A DNA stretch of 64,000 nucleotides, taken from positions 62,001-126,000 of the forward strand of contig LLEY01000084.1 in the NCBI GenBank assembly GCA_001414485.1, in the 5' to 3' direction. Origin of the DNA: Calycina herbarum. Lineage: Eukaryota > Ascomycota > Leotiomycetes > Helotiales > Pezizellaceae. The notes below the pieces were generated by a model, which did no database searches, was not told the origin of the DNA, and saw only the letters and a program-made list of their open reading frames with translations. Position numbers and translations under genes: made by a program. Below are positions 23,845 through 36,526 of the stretch, one piece after another; the first letter of the stretch is position 1; each line of letters opens with the position of its first letter.

Positions 23845-25098
23845 GATTGCTGTTGATGCAAAGAATCTGGATTGGAAGTGGTTTGTCTTTCGTGTTGGAA
23901 GAATTGAAGCTCGTAGCGGAGTAGAAGTAGGTAGGGAGTGGGGTAGAACAGGTGTTGGACGAAGGAGTGGCGATGAACTGATATACCCCTCAGATTCAGT
24001 CTTTGTGCCAATAGAGAGGGGAAGGCGGGGTGAACGGTGGGGTCAGGGAGGGGCAAATAACGTACCGTGTGAAAGCTCGAAGTTGGGTAGATTTCATGAA
24101 AGACTCGGGGGATGACAAAATTGGAAGTGTTGTATGGGAGACTGGCTGAGAGGCTGAGATGAGATGCACAAGACCGATTGAGGGAGAAGAAGAGAGAAGA
24201 AAGAGGGAGAGGGGGAGATGGACGAGGAAGGGGCTTGATATTATATATGCAGCCCTCTAAGGTTTTATCAAACGGAAGAGGCCACCGTCTGCCACTTCTT
24301 TCCCCTTTGGTTGCGACGGGAGTACTCTACCTTTCGTGCCCCGCCAGTTCTTTCCTCTGCGCCATTGTCATGGCCAGATGAGGTGATTGCCGTGCTCGAA
24401 TTTTCCCGGTGCCTCTTACCTCGACCAGCTGGACCCTTCTGGGGACTTCTGCTGCAATGCAATTTCCACGCCCTCTTTCTACCTGCGACATCGCGGTTCG
24501 TCTCTATCAAACGCGCTTTTGCATCGAGGGGTTGTCCCTTCTTCGTGAGCGGCCTCGCAGGATGGATAAATACAAACGACGGGTCATGGACTCTGCAGAC
24601 GAGGTCTGTACAGCATCTGCGAGGCATATCGTCCAATCGGTATGCAGTAGCATCTCTCGTCTTCATGAAGTAATGACTTGACAAATTTAGCCTGTTTGCA
24701 ATTGCCCCTGCAGATGGCAGAATAGAGGAGACGCTAGACACTAGACAGCGGAAACTTCAAGAAACGGTCGCGGCTAAAAGCAACTTAAACCAGCTCGTTT
24801 GAGAGCTAGGTTAATTTGGCCTTCTAGAATCTTTCAGAGGATTTTGGAATACCTTTTTTATATAACAAGAAAACAGAAAACACAAACTTCTCCTTTGGTA
24901 TATACAATTTTGAAAACAAATAGATTGTCTCGGATTGATGGGAAATCGATTGGAAGCTTCTCAATGCCAAGACTAAGCCTCCGGCACGTGATCCGGTGAA
25001 TAGTTAATGCGTTCCGTTCCTCCTCGGACCATCTGGGCAATCGACAAAGCAGTTTGGTCCTCAAAACAACGACAAGAACCATATTGAAATTGCCCAAC
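23845..25098. other. Intergenic: xyl1 promoter side and B12D leader
   Basis: About 1.25 kb. A purine-rich tract (24180-24235) is followed by a TATATATGCAG segment. Frames at 24268-24741 on either strand have no recognised domain and overlap one another. No gene is supported. Confidence 0.5.
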
Positions 25099-25556
25099 AT
25101 GCAGCCAACTGCTACCCTCAGAATGTTCCGCCCTACTACGAGGATGATGAGACCTGTGCCTGTAAGTCCACTCAATCGCAAAGTGGCGCCATTTCTGTTC
25201 CTCGGCTGACCAAGTTTGAATCTACAGAAGGAGGAGCACAGCGGTACGTAGCCAACACCCACCGATGCGACAACGACAATACAAAATCAATTGAAGGATA
25301 TGGGATAGCAGGGCATTCATGCTGATACAGCTTCATAGCACACACCATCTCTCAGCGACTACGCAGACTCAAGTCAATTCCCCCGGAGTTGATCCCCCTC
25401 GGTATGCCCATCCCACCGCCCGGATGAGTTCACGATACTAAGAGCTGTACAGGAATTGTCGTTGGTGTCGCTGTTGGATTTGCCTTTTACTCATTGGGCC
25501 GGAAACTCGTTGTCGACAAGCAGATGCGTCTCACCCGTCAAAACAGAAAGGAGTAG
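25099..25556 (+). CDS. B12D/MLRQ-like (NDUFA4-like) small mitochondrial protein
   Basis: Model: join(25099..25161,25228..25243,25339..25401,25453..25556), 81 aa, phases consistent. It is too fragmented to show as one long frame. The N-terminus is basic and hydroxylated (MQPTATLRMFRPTTRMMRP), like a mitochondrial presequence. Then come RLRRLKSIPPELIPLG, one transmembrane helix (IVVGVAVGFAFYSLG) and the tail RKLVVDKQMRLTRQNRKE. The order PPELIPLG, single helix, then basic tail with RLTRQN matches the B12D/MLRQ family associated with respiratory complexes I/IV. The second exon has only 16 bases. Introns are 66, 95 and 51 bp. The assignment rests on motif recall. Confidence 0.8.
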
Positions 25557-25825
25557 ATTTTGTTTCGGAGGGAATGGTCAGGCACAGCTATCTTTGAAAT
25601 TGGGTGATGATACCGTAGTGAAAAGTCAAGCAAGCATTGGGATGGATGGGTAGGATGGTGGAAGTGTACAAATCAAAGGGGTGCTGTATTCTTTATCAAT
25701 ACGAGGCGTCGACCAGATGTGACCAATTTTTCCCCTTTTGTCGTGATGCCCTCATAAAACTCCTCTCCAAGCTTCCGGAACGCCGATACCATGCACCTAG
25801 CGAGATAATATTTTGAAGATGACCA

Positions 25826-26404
25826 CTATTCTGGTCTGGGGCCAGCAACATCTAAACCCTCAAGACCTTGCATAGGATCTTCGGGTCTATTTTCTGTATC
25901 CGCTTTCGTCCTCTCAGTAGCCAACTTATCCTCCTCACTCACTGCATTTTCCGCAAGCCAGCCCTCCTAAATTAAAGCATTAATAATGTCTCCTCGAAGA
26001 TTATTTTGCAAGTAGAGCATACCTGTTCCCACAAAGCCGTGTTGCTACCCAAGCCCTCATTCACATTCTTCGGCGGCTTCGCAGCAGAGACTTTAATGAC
26101 CTTTCCGAATAACTCGGATTGATCCATGTTGTCAATGGCATCCTTGACATCTTCCGCGTTTTCAAATTCTACGTAGCCGAATCCTCTATGGGGCTCCATT
26201 GAGTTTGGGGCATCGTTTTTTCTGGTTATGAATGTCAGTTTCGTGATATAAAAGTAGGCTTGGAAGGGGGGAGAGGGCTCACGGGATCGAGACATCTGTG
26301 ATCTCACCGAAAGGTAGGAATGCTGCTTGGAGGTTCTCGATGTTGACCATGTGAGAGAGACCTCCGATGTAGACTGTTGCTTTCCATCGTGCTTGGTCTG
26401 TCAT
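25826..26404 (-). CDS. RRM RNA-binding protein (Cyp33/PPIE-type RRM)
   Basis: Model: complement(join(25826..25966,26023..26221,26283..26404)), 153 aa, phases consistent. One RNA recognition motif fills residues about 8-90, with RNP2 TVYIGGL and RNP1 HRGFGYVEF plus AIDNMDQSELFGKVIKVSAA. The last of these resembles the RRM of the spliceosomal cyclophilin PPIE/Cyp33. No cyclophilin domain follows. The C-terminal 50 residues are acidic (SEEDKLATERTKADTENRPE). A nuclear, spliceosome-related role is inferred from the RRM only. Introns are 61 and 56 bp. Confidence 0.85.
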
Positions 26405-27877
26405 TTTGATGAACTTGAGGGTATTTAAAGTTGATGGTGCCTTGCTATCTATTCATTGGATGAAATTGGTGGTCAAAGTTTCTGCCTTATGGGGCCTTAA
26501 GGCTCAGAGGTATTTGCTGATTACGACGACGGAAAATTCCAGCTCAAAGACAGTTTCTTCACTTGATGTATCTTCACAAGATTATACGATCGTCTTGGAG
26601 ATTTTACAGCAGTTCTAATTCATGAATCTTCGAAAACTTCAGGTTAATCAGAGTGAAAGAAGAGCAGAGAGTAGCAAGTTCAAGACTTATTCACCAATGC
26701 GGTCTTTTGCAGCTTAGAAGCTTGGTCGTCCTCCCTTCTATAATACTTCAACAAATTCTCGGTAGTCAAATTATCGAGAAGGCTCAGGAGAGGGGAAAAA
26801 TGGGTGGTTGATTCTCTTAAAAAGATAGATGTAATCTTCCCGGAATTTCTTCACATACTACTTACAAAAGCTGGTTTACCGAGAGAAAGGTGCATCCCTC
26901 TTCCAGAAAACAGACCAAAACATCTCCAGCGATTTTCAATATTTATTCTAGCTACCGGTAAACCAGTAGAAACTCTAGGAACTCCATGCAAGTCAAAGTC
27001 CAAGATCGAAGCGCGGGAAGGTCTCTGCCGCCGAGCACAAGTCTGAGAGCATCCACACATTACGTGGCCGTATGCAAGAGGATGCAGGAGTTGCCTCTTT
27101 TGACGTAGGTTGCGAAAATGGGAGATGTCTAAATAAGTAGGTCGCTGGAGAGAAAGTAACAGTTTAGTAAAGTGGTGATGATAAGCTTTGTGCATGATAT
27201 ATGATGCGTGATACTAATCCGATGGTGTTTTGTTGAAGTCTGGTGTTGTTCGGTGCTAGAAGATGGAAAACCCCGCGCCGTCGGAAAATAACCATCCTAT
27301 TTTTGGTTTTCCGGGTACCGAAGTCTCTAACCGGGGTTGGTGAGGTGGTTGGCGAGCATCTGAGGTCTCTCATCGGTCAGCACCGAATCTCCTTCCTCCG
27401 ACAGCTGAAGTCAGAGCGAAGGAGCCCAGCCTCGTCTAGAGATTGTAAAGGGGAAATATACTGTCGATTTCTCCATTTCTTTTCCTAGCAGAGCCACCAG
27501 TTTTTGGGGTTGCATTGCATCGACAGACCCGAGTTTATTCGTAACTTTCGTCTGACTTCAACGTCGTCATCGGTCTTCCAAACTTCCATTCTTTAACCTT
27601 CCTGCGGGTTGTTCCCGGATATTTGAAACGACCGCTTTCAAACACATCTTGGCATCGGTCAAGGCGCGCGCGCCCCCTGGGTCTAGCATCTGAGCAACTT
27701 TCTAAAATACCTTTCTGTACGAAGAAATACAAACAGAGCTTCCGCCATCAACCACCACAATTCGACAAATTTCTGCCGTCTCATAGAACGCAGACGACCT
27801 CGACCGTGGACAAGTGTCGACATCGAATCCTTCTCGTCTTTGGTCTCTGTCCATCGAACCACATCTCGTTGCCCATC
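26405..27877. promoter_or_regulatory. Divergent intergenic region RRM gene / och1
   Basis: About 1.5 kb between divergent start codons. No convincing gene. The och1-proximal part (27500-27870) is C-rich and probably the leader. An open frame in phase with och1 runs upstream to 27623 but has no earlier ATG with family similarity. Confidence 0.5.
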
Positions 27878-29078
27878 ATGCTCACATTCAAGAGAGCTCT
27901 GATAGCAGCTTCTGTCTTCTTGACCATGATCTACCTCGTCACTCGATCGCATCCTTCCCCGCACCCATATAAAGACGTCTCGAAATCCGACGATGGTTCG
28001 CAGAAGGTTGTAAAGGGGGACACAGCAAAGGTCGATTCAACAACACCTGTCTCGAGTAGCTCCGGCAAGATGCCGCCTATACAAGGGAGCAAGCCAAAGG
28101 CTTCCCAACAACCATTGCAGGATTTCTCAAAAGCACCATTACGGGAGAAGCTGGCATATCAATTCCAGTACGATGTCGAGTCCAAGTTTCCGGCATATAT
28201 TTGGCAGACTTGGAAATACACACCGGCATCAGGAGAGTTTGGGGAGAATTTCCGTCCAGCAGAGGCAAGTTGGTCAGAGAAGCATCCAGGCTTTATCCAC
28301 GAAGTTATCACGGATCAGGTTGCGGTGCACTTACTGCGACATTTGTATGCATCTGTGCCAGAGGTTCTCGAGGCCTATAATGCCCTTCCAATTCCAGTGC
28401 TAAAGGCCGATTTCTTCCGCTACTTGATTCTGCTGGCCAGAGGTGGCATTTACTCCGATATCGATACCCACGCTCTCAAATCCGCATCCGAATGGCTTCC
28501 CGACAATGTTGCTAGAAATAAGATTGGGTTGGTAATTGGCATTGAGGCGGATCCAGACCGTCCAGATTGGGCAGAGTGGTATTCTCGAAGAATTCAATTC
28601 TGCCAATGGACCATCCAGTCCAAACCTGGACATCCAGTTCTGCGGGAAATCGTGGCAAACATCACTGAGGAGACATTGGATAAGAAGAAGAAGGGGATAT
28701 TAAAGGGCTTTAAGGACAAGAATGTCATTGAGTTTACGGGACCTGCCATCTGGACAGATACCATTTTCGATTTCTTCAACGACGAAAGATACTTCGATAT
28801 GAGTACCACAAAAGGAAACATTACATGGAGAGAGTTTACAGGCATGAAGGCCGCGAAGAAGGTTGGAGATGTGGTTGTTTTACCCATTACTGCTTTCAGT
28901 CCTGGTGTACAACAAATGGGCGCTGGGGATTATGATGATCCTCAAGCTTTTGTGAAGCACGAGTTTGAGGGTATGCATATTCTGTTATATCAATTCTCTG
29001 CCATTTTAACTAACATCATTCTTAGGAACATGGAAACCAGAATCCTTAAGACACATTGGTGTCGTTACTGAATCATAG
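27878..29078 (+). CDS. och1: Initiation-specific alpha-1,6-mannosyltransferase Och1
   Basis: Model: join(27878..28970,29026..29078), 381 aa, phases consistent with one 55-bp intron. Type II Golgi membrane protein: a short cytosolic tail, a signal anchor at about residues 6-22 (ALIAASVFLTMIYLV) and a Ser/Lys-rich stem to about residue 90. The catalytic domain (GT32) begins FPAYIWQTWKYTP, has LKADFFRYLILLARGGIYSD with the DxD motif in SDIDTH, and includes RRIQFCQWT and TGPAIWTD. Och1 adds the first alpha-1,6-mannose to N-glycan cores to start the outer chain. The start was chosen at the ATG directly before the anchor. Paralogues of the Och1/Hoc1 group exist in fungi, so the exact orthologue is not proven. 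Confidence 0.92.
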
Positions 29079-30354
29079 GGGGAAATACCCTCCTCACAAT
29101 AAACCCCACGTCCAGGGCCTCCTCAATGTATATTATCCGACCGCACCATGCCTACCTACAACCCTCACACGTCATCTACATCATCGACAACCTTTTTATC
29201 CTGTACCCATTAATTAACGACATAGCATCCCAAGTCAGTCACCCAATAGCGACGCACGGCCTTATCAGCGGAACGAGCACAAATGGGGTCTTCTTATATT
29301 TGGTTTCCTTTTTTCTTCTTTCCTTTTCTTGTGCATAGAATTAGAGTCTTGGGGCGGGGAGTTTTTAGCGGGACGGGTTTGTTTTCACCAACTAGTACAG
29401 TACACACAAAATTTCTGGATCGGGGTCGAATACCGCTGGGTTCTTATAGGGAACTCAGTGTTTACAGGTTCTCTGGAACTTGGGATATTGGAAATAGGAA
29501 AAAGTTCTTTATACATTTGGGATCCAGAATTCCATTTTTGGATCAATGGGAGGGGAGACTGAAGGAATAGCAGGACGAGCAGAAATGGGGACACGAGGTT
29601 TTCAAGAGCTGAAGTCTTGTGTGATAGTTTTGGGGAAGGAATGGATGGCAAAGTGGATGGGGTATACATATCCCATCTCTATATTACTCAGGGGCTTGTC
29701 TTTCGTGTTTCGATAGAAAGCCGGCAGTATGCTCGCGGTCTTGTAGATAATGAAATAGTGTATCCATGGACTACGTCATTTTTTTCTGTGTTCACTGGGT
29801 TGTTTTACTTTATCCTATCTTGTCACGAGACTGTTTTCTCTGTACTATTTACCCATTTTCTCCGGAGGTTCGGTTTCGCGGCTTGTAGAAGATTTCGTCT
29901 TCCCCCCGGAGGAAAATTATTTCACAGAGACTAGAAGGCAAGTGGTTGCGAGAGTCACCGGGCCGTTACCGGCTAACGGGCCGGGGGACGGGAGTAAAAG
30001 CTATCTCGGTACGAAGTAACATTCACCGAGACGCTGTCTTGGCGGTTGTGTTAATGTACAACAAGTATTGGTGTGACGGTTCTCGAGCTGAGATATTTCA
30101 ACTCGTGACCAGTCTTTGAAGAGCTTCATAGTGCTTGTCGACATAAAGACAGCGATAATAAGCTACGGTGCGAGTTCTTGAGTCCAGGTCCTTTTGAGGT
30201 GTGGTTTCGGGAACGCATTGCGGGGTTGCGGGGTGAGCAAGACAGAAATCGCGGGGTGTTTTCTGGTTCCTCATGAAGGGATCGTGAGGGAAGGATTTTT
30301 TTTCCTTTTTTGAGAAAGAGAGAGCGGGAACTTGCTTGTTTACTTGTTCTCACG
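29079..30354. other. Intergenic, no gene seen
   Basis: About 1.3 kb between two plus-strand genes. Short frames at 29283-29670 and 29617-29934 overlap on different strands and show no domain. The last 150 bases are GA-rich and probably the leader of the next gene. Confidence 0.5.
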
Positions 30355-32757
30355 ATGACTTTCGTCGGGTTGAGAGGGGGTATGAACTTCCTAGGGATGG
30401 GAACAAATCGAGGGCTGGGATTGGGGAGGAATATAAAGTCTAAAATTGGTATGAGAGCATATTCAAGACGGAATATCGAACGTCGGGAATTGCTGGGAGT
30501 TAGAGCTAAGAACCCCAGTTATGAATTGAGGTTCGACTTGGGCTCTAAGTTCTTCAATTCTGGGATTCAGAGAAGGGCTTTACTTACTACCTCTTATAGT
30601 GTGGGACCGAGTACTGTAAGTCTTTGCTTCCTTTCTTTTCATTTTTCAACATATTGCGCGAGAAGGAGGGATCGAGAGTAAGTGCTAACGTACCTCAAAG
30701 CCACCACTGCTTCCCCACACGATACCCGAACATTTCTCTGAAATAGTTGAGGAATTTGGAGATAGATTGGCTGTCATCTCTCGTCCTGTATCCACGTCAC
30801 ATACAAATCCAACACTTATTCAAGCCGGGCCAGCAACCGAGATAGCTGGGAATTTGAACAGACTTACATATCGAAATCTAGATGAGTTGAGCAATTCTCT
30901 CGCAAGGGGATTGAGAGACATGGGAGTGCGGAAAGGTGATAGGGTTGCTGTTAGCTTGGGGAATGGGTGGGAATTTGCTGTTGGGAGTTATGCTATCTGG
31001 AAGTTGGGAGGAGTTTTAGTGAGTTTTTCGGTGGTTTTCTTCTCTGCTTTTGTTTTATTGTTTTGTTTGAGCTCTTTTCTTTGGTGTGCCATTGGGAAGT
31101 GCAAAAGTGGCATTCCTGGTTTGAAGTCTCAGTGTTTTTGGGTATTGAGACAGTCAGGTGTGCATCTCTCCAAAATCTCCGGCAACTAACTATGAAATAG
31201 GTACCCTTGAATCCCTCTTTCAACGCCCCACAGGTCATCGCAGCACTTACTCATCTCGATGCCGCCCATCTAATCATCGGAAAAGAAACGAATCTTGCCT
31301 TTAAACCCCCAAGGGAAAATATGACACTTCTAAAAGAAATAATACCAGACCTCTCTAAGAAAGGGATGCTACAATCTCCAACAGTTCCATCCTTGAGGAA
31401 CCTCATCTTAGTAGACAACTCAAATGGGAAATTCGACACCTCGAATCTGAAAGCAACAACTCCATTCATGTCACTCTTTGAACCTAGTACTGCAAGCCAA
31501 GTAGTAATCCCAGATTCTCCATTATCACCAAACGACATAATAAACATACAATTCACCTCAGGTACGACCTCAGCCCCGAAGGCCGCCTCTCTAAGCCACC
31601 GTTCAATTCTTAACAACGGTTTCCAAATCGGTTCCCGAATGGGTCTCACCCCAACCGATATCATCTGCTGCCCGCCACCTTTATTCCACTGTTTCGGTGC
31701 AATTTTAGGTTACATGGCAACCGCCACCCATGGCACCTGTATCCTCTTTCCCTCTCCGGCATTCGATCCCGTCGCAACCCTCCTCTCGGTGCAAGAAGAA
31801 AAAGCGACAGGCCTTTATGGTGTGCCCACAATGTTTACCGCAGAACTCGAACTACTCTCTTCTGGCAAGATCTCCAGAGAAGGATTTCAATATCTTCGCA
31901 CTGGAATTGCAGCTGGAAGTAGTATACCAAGTCATCTGATGTCTCGTTTAACTAAAGAATTGAATCTGAATGGTCTTACGATATGTTATGGTATGACGGA
32001 AACTTCTCCGGTTTCCTGTATGACTTTTCCTACAGATCCATTGGAAAAACGATTGCATACTGTTGGACGTCTACTTCCGCATGTGGAAGCGAAGATTGTG
32101 GCTCCTTCTCTATCTTCACACCATGGAATCGAAAATGAAAATGGAAATGGAGATAACATCCTCCCCATAGGCACAAAAGGCGAATTACTAGTCAGCGGTT
32201 ACAACGTCATGAAATCCTACTGGGGCTCCCCTTCTCGCACTTCAGAGGTCCTTCAAAAAGACCAGCAAGGCAAAACCTGGATGCGAACTGGAGATGAGGC
32301 AGTCATGGATGAAGAGGGATATGTGGGTATCACAGGTAGAATTAAGGATCTCATCATCCGCGGAGGAGAAAATATTCATCCGTTGGAGGTGGAGGATTGC
32401 TTGTTTGGTATGGAGGAGATAAATGCGGTCAGTGTTGTGGGAATTGGCGATGAAAGATATGGGGAGGTGGTGGGGGCTTTTGTTGTGGTTCATGAAGGGG
32501 TGAAAACGGATCTTGATGATTCAGGGATTGCGACTTATATGCAGGAAGGGAAGGCGGAGAAAAGGAAAGGGAGGTATTTGGGGAAGGAAGATGTTAGGAC
32601 TTGGGTAAGGGAGAGGCTAAGTTCGCATTTGGTACCTAGGTATGTGTTTTGGGTGTCGGATTTTCCAAAGACCGCCAGCGGGAAAGTGCAGAAGTTTAAG
32701 TTGAGGGAGATGGGGGAGAGATTTTTGAAGGAAGGGAGAGGGGAAAATGACGTTTAA
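30355..32757 (+). CDS. AMP-dependent acyl-CoA synthetase (ACSF2-like)
   Basis: Model: join(30355..30615,30701..31018,31201..32757), 711 aa, phases consistent. The first ~85 residues are Arg/Gly/Ser-rich with almost no acidic residues (RGLGLGRNIKSKIGMRAYS), a likely mitochondrial presequence. The ANL-superfamily core motifs are all present: P-loop FTSGTTSAPKAASLSH, YGMTETSPVS, TGDEAVMDEEGY, the hinge GRIKDLIIRGGENIHP and the catalytic lysine in FPKTASGKVQKFK. It activates carboxylic acids with ATP and CoA; the closest group by motif recall is medium-chain fatty acyl-CoA synthetase. The exact substrate is unknown. Introns are 85 and 182 bp. The start could also be a later in-frame Met (30382). 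Confidence 0.9.
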
Positions 32758-33525
32758 TCGGGTGGCATAGGGTGAGATATAGTTAGGTCGAGAGCAAATA
32801 TCATTTTGTGCCACTTGTTTGAAACTCTCTTGAATCCCAGGACAGAGAAGTAGTCACCTGTAGGAATGGGTAGTTCATAAATCAAGAGGAAGTAAAGCGA
32901 TGCGAAGCAATAAGAAATCTGGCTAGCATGCAGACTCAAATATGAGGATTGTACTTTCATGGACAACCTACAACCAAACATCGTCAGTAACAAGGCCCTC
33001 GGCCGGGTTTTCTATGCTTCTTTGGGGTGAGTTGGCGCTTCAAGTAGGTGTGAATATCGTGTTGTTGTTAGGAACTATTCTAAAAAGAGCTATTATTTCA
33101 AGAGAGCAAGTGGAGACTTCGCGAAGTAGTTTAGCACACTTACGATGGATATCGAAAGTGGTAGCAAATACCCTAGGTGTGTTCTTGCCTACCTAGCCCT
33201 CGTTGTTCTAACTTTCTAGGGTAATTCAAGCAAATTATCCTAAATACTTGGAACAGTATAGAACAGTTAACCTAGGTGATTATGAACAATGGAGTTCCAA
33301 GGTGGTTGAACTGGATTGGAAAGCTAGGCTATTTATTTCCTGGCGCTTTAAATGTTCAAGTGCTTGGTGCTATTTGTAAAAAGCACTTATGTTGAGAGAT
33401 ATACAGAAAGTAAAATTTATAACTTTTATAACTCATAAAACTTGTGAGTACCTCTTCATACACCATCTACTCTAATGATTGAAACCATGTTTGTAAACCG
33501 AGTCAGTCTCGTTTTTTGAGCAGCC
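32758..33525. other. Intergenic with MITE half-element
   Basis: Convergent 3' ends of the acyl-CoA synthetase and the permease. The middle (33185-33225) holds a MITE end; the rest is AT-rich and without genes. Confidence 0.5.
33185..33225. mobile_element. MITE terminal repeat, half element
   Basis: TTGCCTACCTAGCCCTCGTT followed by GTTCTAACTTTCTAG matches the ends at 255-290 (other orientation) and 3284, and the inner segment TCTAACTTTCTAG also occurs at 53311. No second end is found within 300 bp, so the copy is decayed. Confidence 0.5.
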
Positions 33526-35713
33526 TCATTTATCAATCTTGCTATTTTCAAACGAGCTTTCCTCCTCTTGGCTCGCATCCACGCCGATTACCTCTCCATT
33601 TTGCAGATTATCGATATCGATCCTTGGACCCGTGAAGTTCTTCTTCCCGTCGACGAACCATTGGATAATGGAGATGACGAGAATTATGAAGAAGACTACG
33701 ACGCAGTAATCTGGAGGTTGTTAGTAAGTGGTTTATACTAAATAGCCGAAGAAGAGAAACATACTCATATTAGACCCTGTAACAGGAAGTTCAGGTGGGA
33801 ACAAAAACAAGACTGTCGTCACAACAACATATACCAACCCAATCTAGACTAAAATCAGCACTCGGTATCCCCCTTTTTCGAATATCACTTACCAAATTAG
33901 CAATCCACCCAAACCACTCAGGCAGTTTAAATGCCCTCGAAGCTGGTAACATTCTCCTTCCTCGAATACAATTAATCGCAATTGGCATCCCATAAGAGAC
34001 ACCAAGCGCAACTACCGAGGCGGAAATAATCGCATTGAATGCACTGCTTGAACCGAGGAATATGCAACCGAATATTAGGACTAGACCGACCGTGAGGTAA
34101 AGTGCGTTTAAAGGAAGTTTTAGCGTTGGATGGATGCGGGCAAAGACGCGGGATATGGGAAGACCCCCGTCTCTGTTGGAATGTTAATATGGGATTTTTT
34201 TAATTTAAGTTGATGAGCGGGAAAGGGAACTCATCGAGGAGATTTGAAAAAGTGGGGGGAAAGGGTGTCACGTACCTTGCGAATGCATATGTCATTCTTG
34301 TTGAGGTTGTCATGATACTGATTGTTGCAAATAGTAAACATACTAGAGGAAATCTACTTCTGTCAGTGGAAAGTTATCGAGTAAAGAACATTATAACCCT
34401 TACATGAGAAGACAAGCAGCTCCAGCTTTACTCTTGGTGGCATTGTAAAATATCTGAAGAAGTGGCCCAGCAGACGAAGAGATAACTCCATCCGGTCCAT
34501 CAATTTGTCCAGCAACAAAGAGAAGTACCATGAGAAAGATGAAGCCAGTAAAGATTCCGATAGCAACACAAGCAATCATAATTTTTGGTCCCTCAACAGC
34601 TGGGTTGGGAATTTCTTCAATCACTGTAATCCAATTAGCCTTAGATGTGGTAATGGGGGCTATGGGAAAACTAACTGTGTGATACTGCATCGAATCCAGT
34701 CAAGCCCAATCCTGCCTGCAACAAACCAAGAAGCCAGGCAATCCCATCAGGCCAACCTGTCTCGTTACGGAATTCGGTAAACACGAATTCAGCAGATGAG
34801 TAATTTGGCGACGCAGTTGAGAGTAAAGTGATGCAAATAACGACAAAACCCAGAATCGACCAAATGAATGCCGATTTAGTGACTAGTGGCAATGCACCTG
34901 TCATGAATGCATTAATCAAGAATGCCACAAGGTTGTAGCCAATGTATATAAGAAATTGGTGCCATCTTTGGGAGACATAATTTGGATTGAATAGGGAGAT
35001 TGCTCCAAGAATGAGTTGACTGCCCAGGAGGCCTCCAGACGCCACAAGAGCAATCCATCCGCTAACATTGATCCAACCAGTGATCCACTATCAATTTAAA
35101 TTAGCGTGTAAGCAAAAGCAGAGTGAGGAAATAAGCAGTTTAAGGAAAATATCGATGAGTGATAATAAGGCAGACTCTCAATCCTGCACGGAGTAAGCGA
35201 CAGAAACTGGAACTCACACTGAGTAAAGGCACCCCTAGAAGATGGGGGGTCAGTATTTGCCTATTAAAAAATGTTTCGGGAGTCGGCACAGGATAATGCT
35301 GGGGCTCAGGAATGACTTAGGAGTGATTCAAGAGAAAAAAAGGGGAGAACAGTGTTGCCATTACCTACATCGTCTCCAGGATATCACCGCGACCCAATGG
35401 TATTGTCCCCCAGCAGTAGGATACGCACTCAAGAACTCGGCAAGTGAGGCAGCTAAGCAGAGGTTGCATACTCCTGCAGCTAATAAGAGGTCAGAATAAT
35501 CCCCTTAAACAAGCAAAGTGACTCACTGATCAATCCCCAAAGAACGGATGTCGAACCACCACTGGGTAAAGCTAGTGACAAGCTTGCAGATAGAGCCGTC
35601 CAGGAATTGAGGATTGCAAATGCAAGACCAAGCATGGATAAGGGTGAGAAACTCCTGTTCAGCTCACTCCGATGGCCCAGTCTCGCTAACTCTGCAGCAT
35701 CCGCATCCTCCAT
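33526..35713 (-). CDS. APC-family amino acid/GABA/choline permease
   Basis: Model: complement(join(33526..33710,33765..33843,33893..34172,34276..34353,34404..34623,34676..35087,35218..35234,35369..35479,35527..35713)), 522 aa, phases consistent over nine exons. Plasma-membrane transporter with about 12 helices. Family landmarks are FSPLSMLGLAFAILNSWTAL, SAYPTAGGQYHW, WITGWINVSGW, DAVSHMIEEIPNP, CLLIFPLVCLLFA, STRMTYAFARDGGLP and MPIAINCIRGRR. These fit the fungal AA_permease_2 group that contains GABA permease UGA4 and the choline transporter Hnm1; the substrate cannot be told. Exon 3 has only 17 bases. The last exon ends in an acidic cytosolic tail. Introns are 47-134 bp. Confidence 0.92.
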
Positions 35714-36526
35714 TATATGATTGAGTCCAAATGTATGGAACACTCTTCTTTTTTTGAATAAACGAATAAACAGAAAAAGAGAGAAGAGAGTGGTGTAGTA
35801 GTAAAGAAATAAAAGTCCGACTTTCCGAGAGGACAAGGTCTCCGGACCAGGGCTGATGCACGACGATCTGTTAAGCTTTCCAAACCCGATCCACTACCCC
35901 CATGAGCCGACACAAACATTCGATATCCGGTAGATCAACTGAATACTTGGCAGAAGGAAAATAGTAATATCAATGGCAGATTGATAAGAAAAGGAGTCAT
36001 GGTGTTTTGCACCTAGGATTTTCGTCATCCCACAAGGTTGTGAACCCCCTTTCCCCACTTCAACGGCCAGGTAAGATTATGACGACACGATTGCCTATCT
36101 TCCGAACTCCACTCGGAGTCGTTTAAAAATGTCACAGAGTCTCGTAAGGATTTTGTCAGATACGCAATAAGGCCGCTTCTACGCTTGCAGACTTTGGATA
36201 GGCACCCTGTTTCAACACTTCCCGATGAGTGTACTAAGGCCACGAAAATAATGATGGATGGTTACCTTAAAATTGTGACTTGGCCACTCATGTTGTGACC
36301 AGGAGGATTGCAGTATTGGTACTATTAAACCCTTGAGGAAAAGGTCGAAGATGTTTTACGTCAATGCCGCGATTGACATTGGAAGCTGCTGTCATGAGGT
36401 GCTTGAGCAAAAGTTCCCTACTTGCCCCACAACGCTTATCTTCGGCAAGATTCAGCACCCTGATGCAACGTTACAGGATTTTCTCGTATAGCTTCAATAA
36501 GCATTTTATCAGTATCGAAAACGAAA
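35714..36526. other. Intergenic, permease promoter side
   Basis: About 800 bp with no supported gene before the tRNA. The small frames at 36025-36243 and 36364-36636 have no domain, and the latter runs into the tRNA. Confidence 0.5.
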
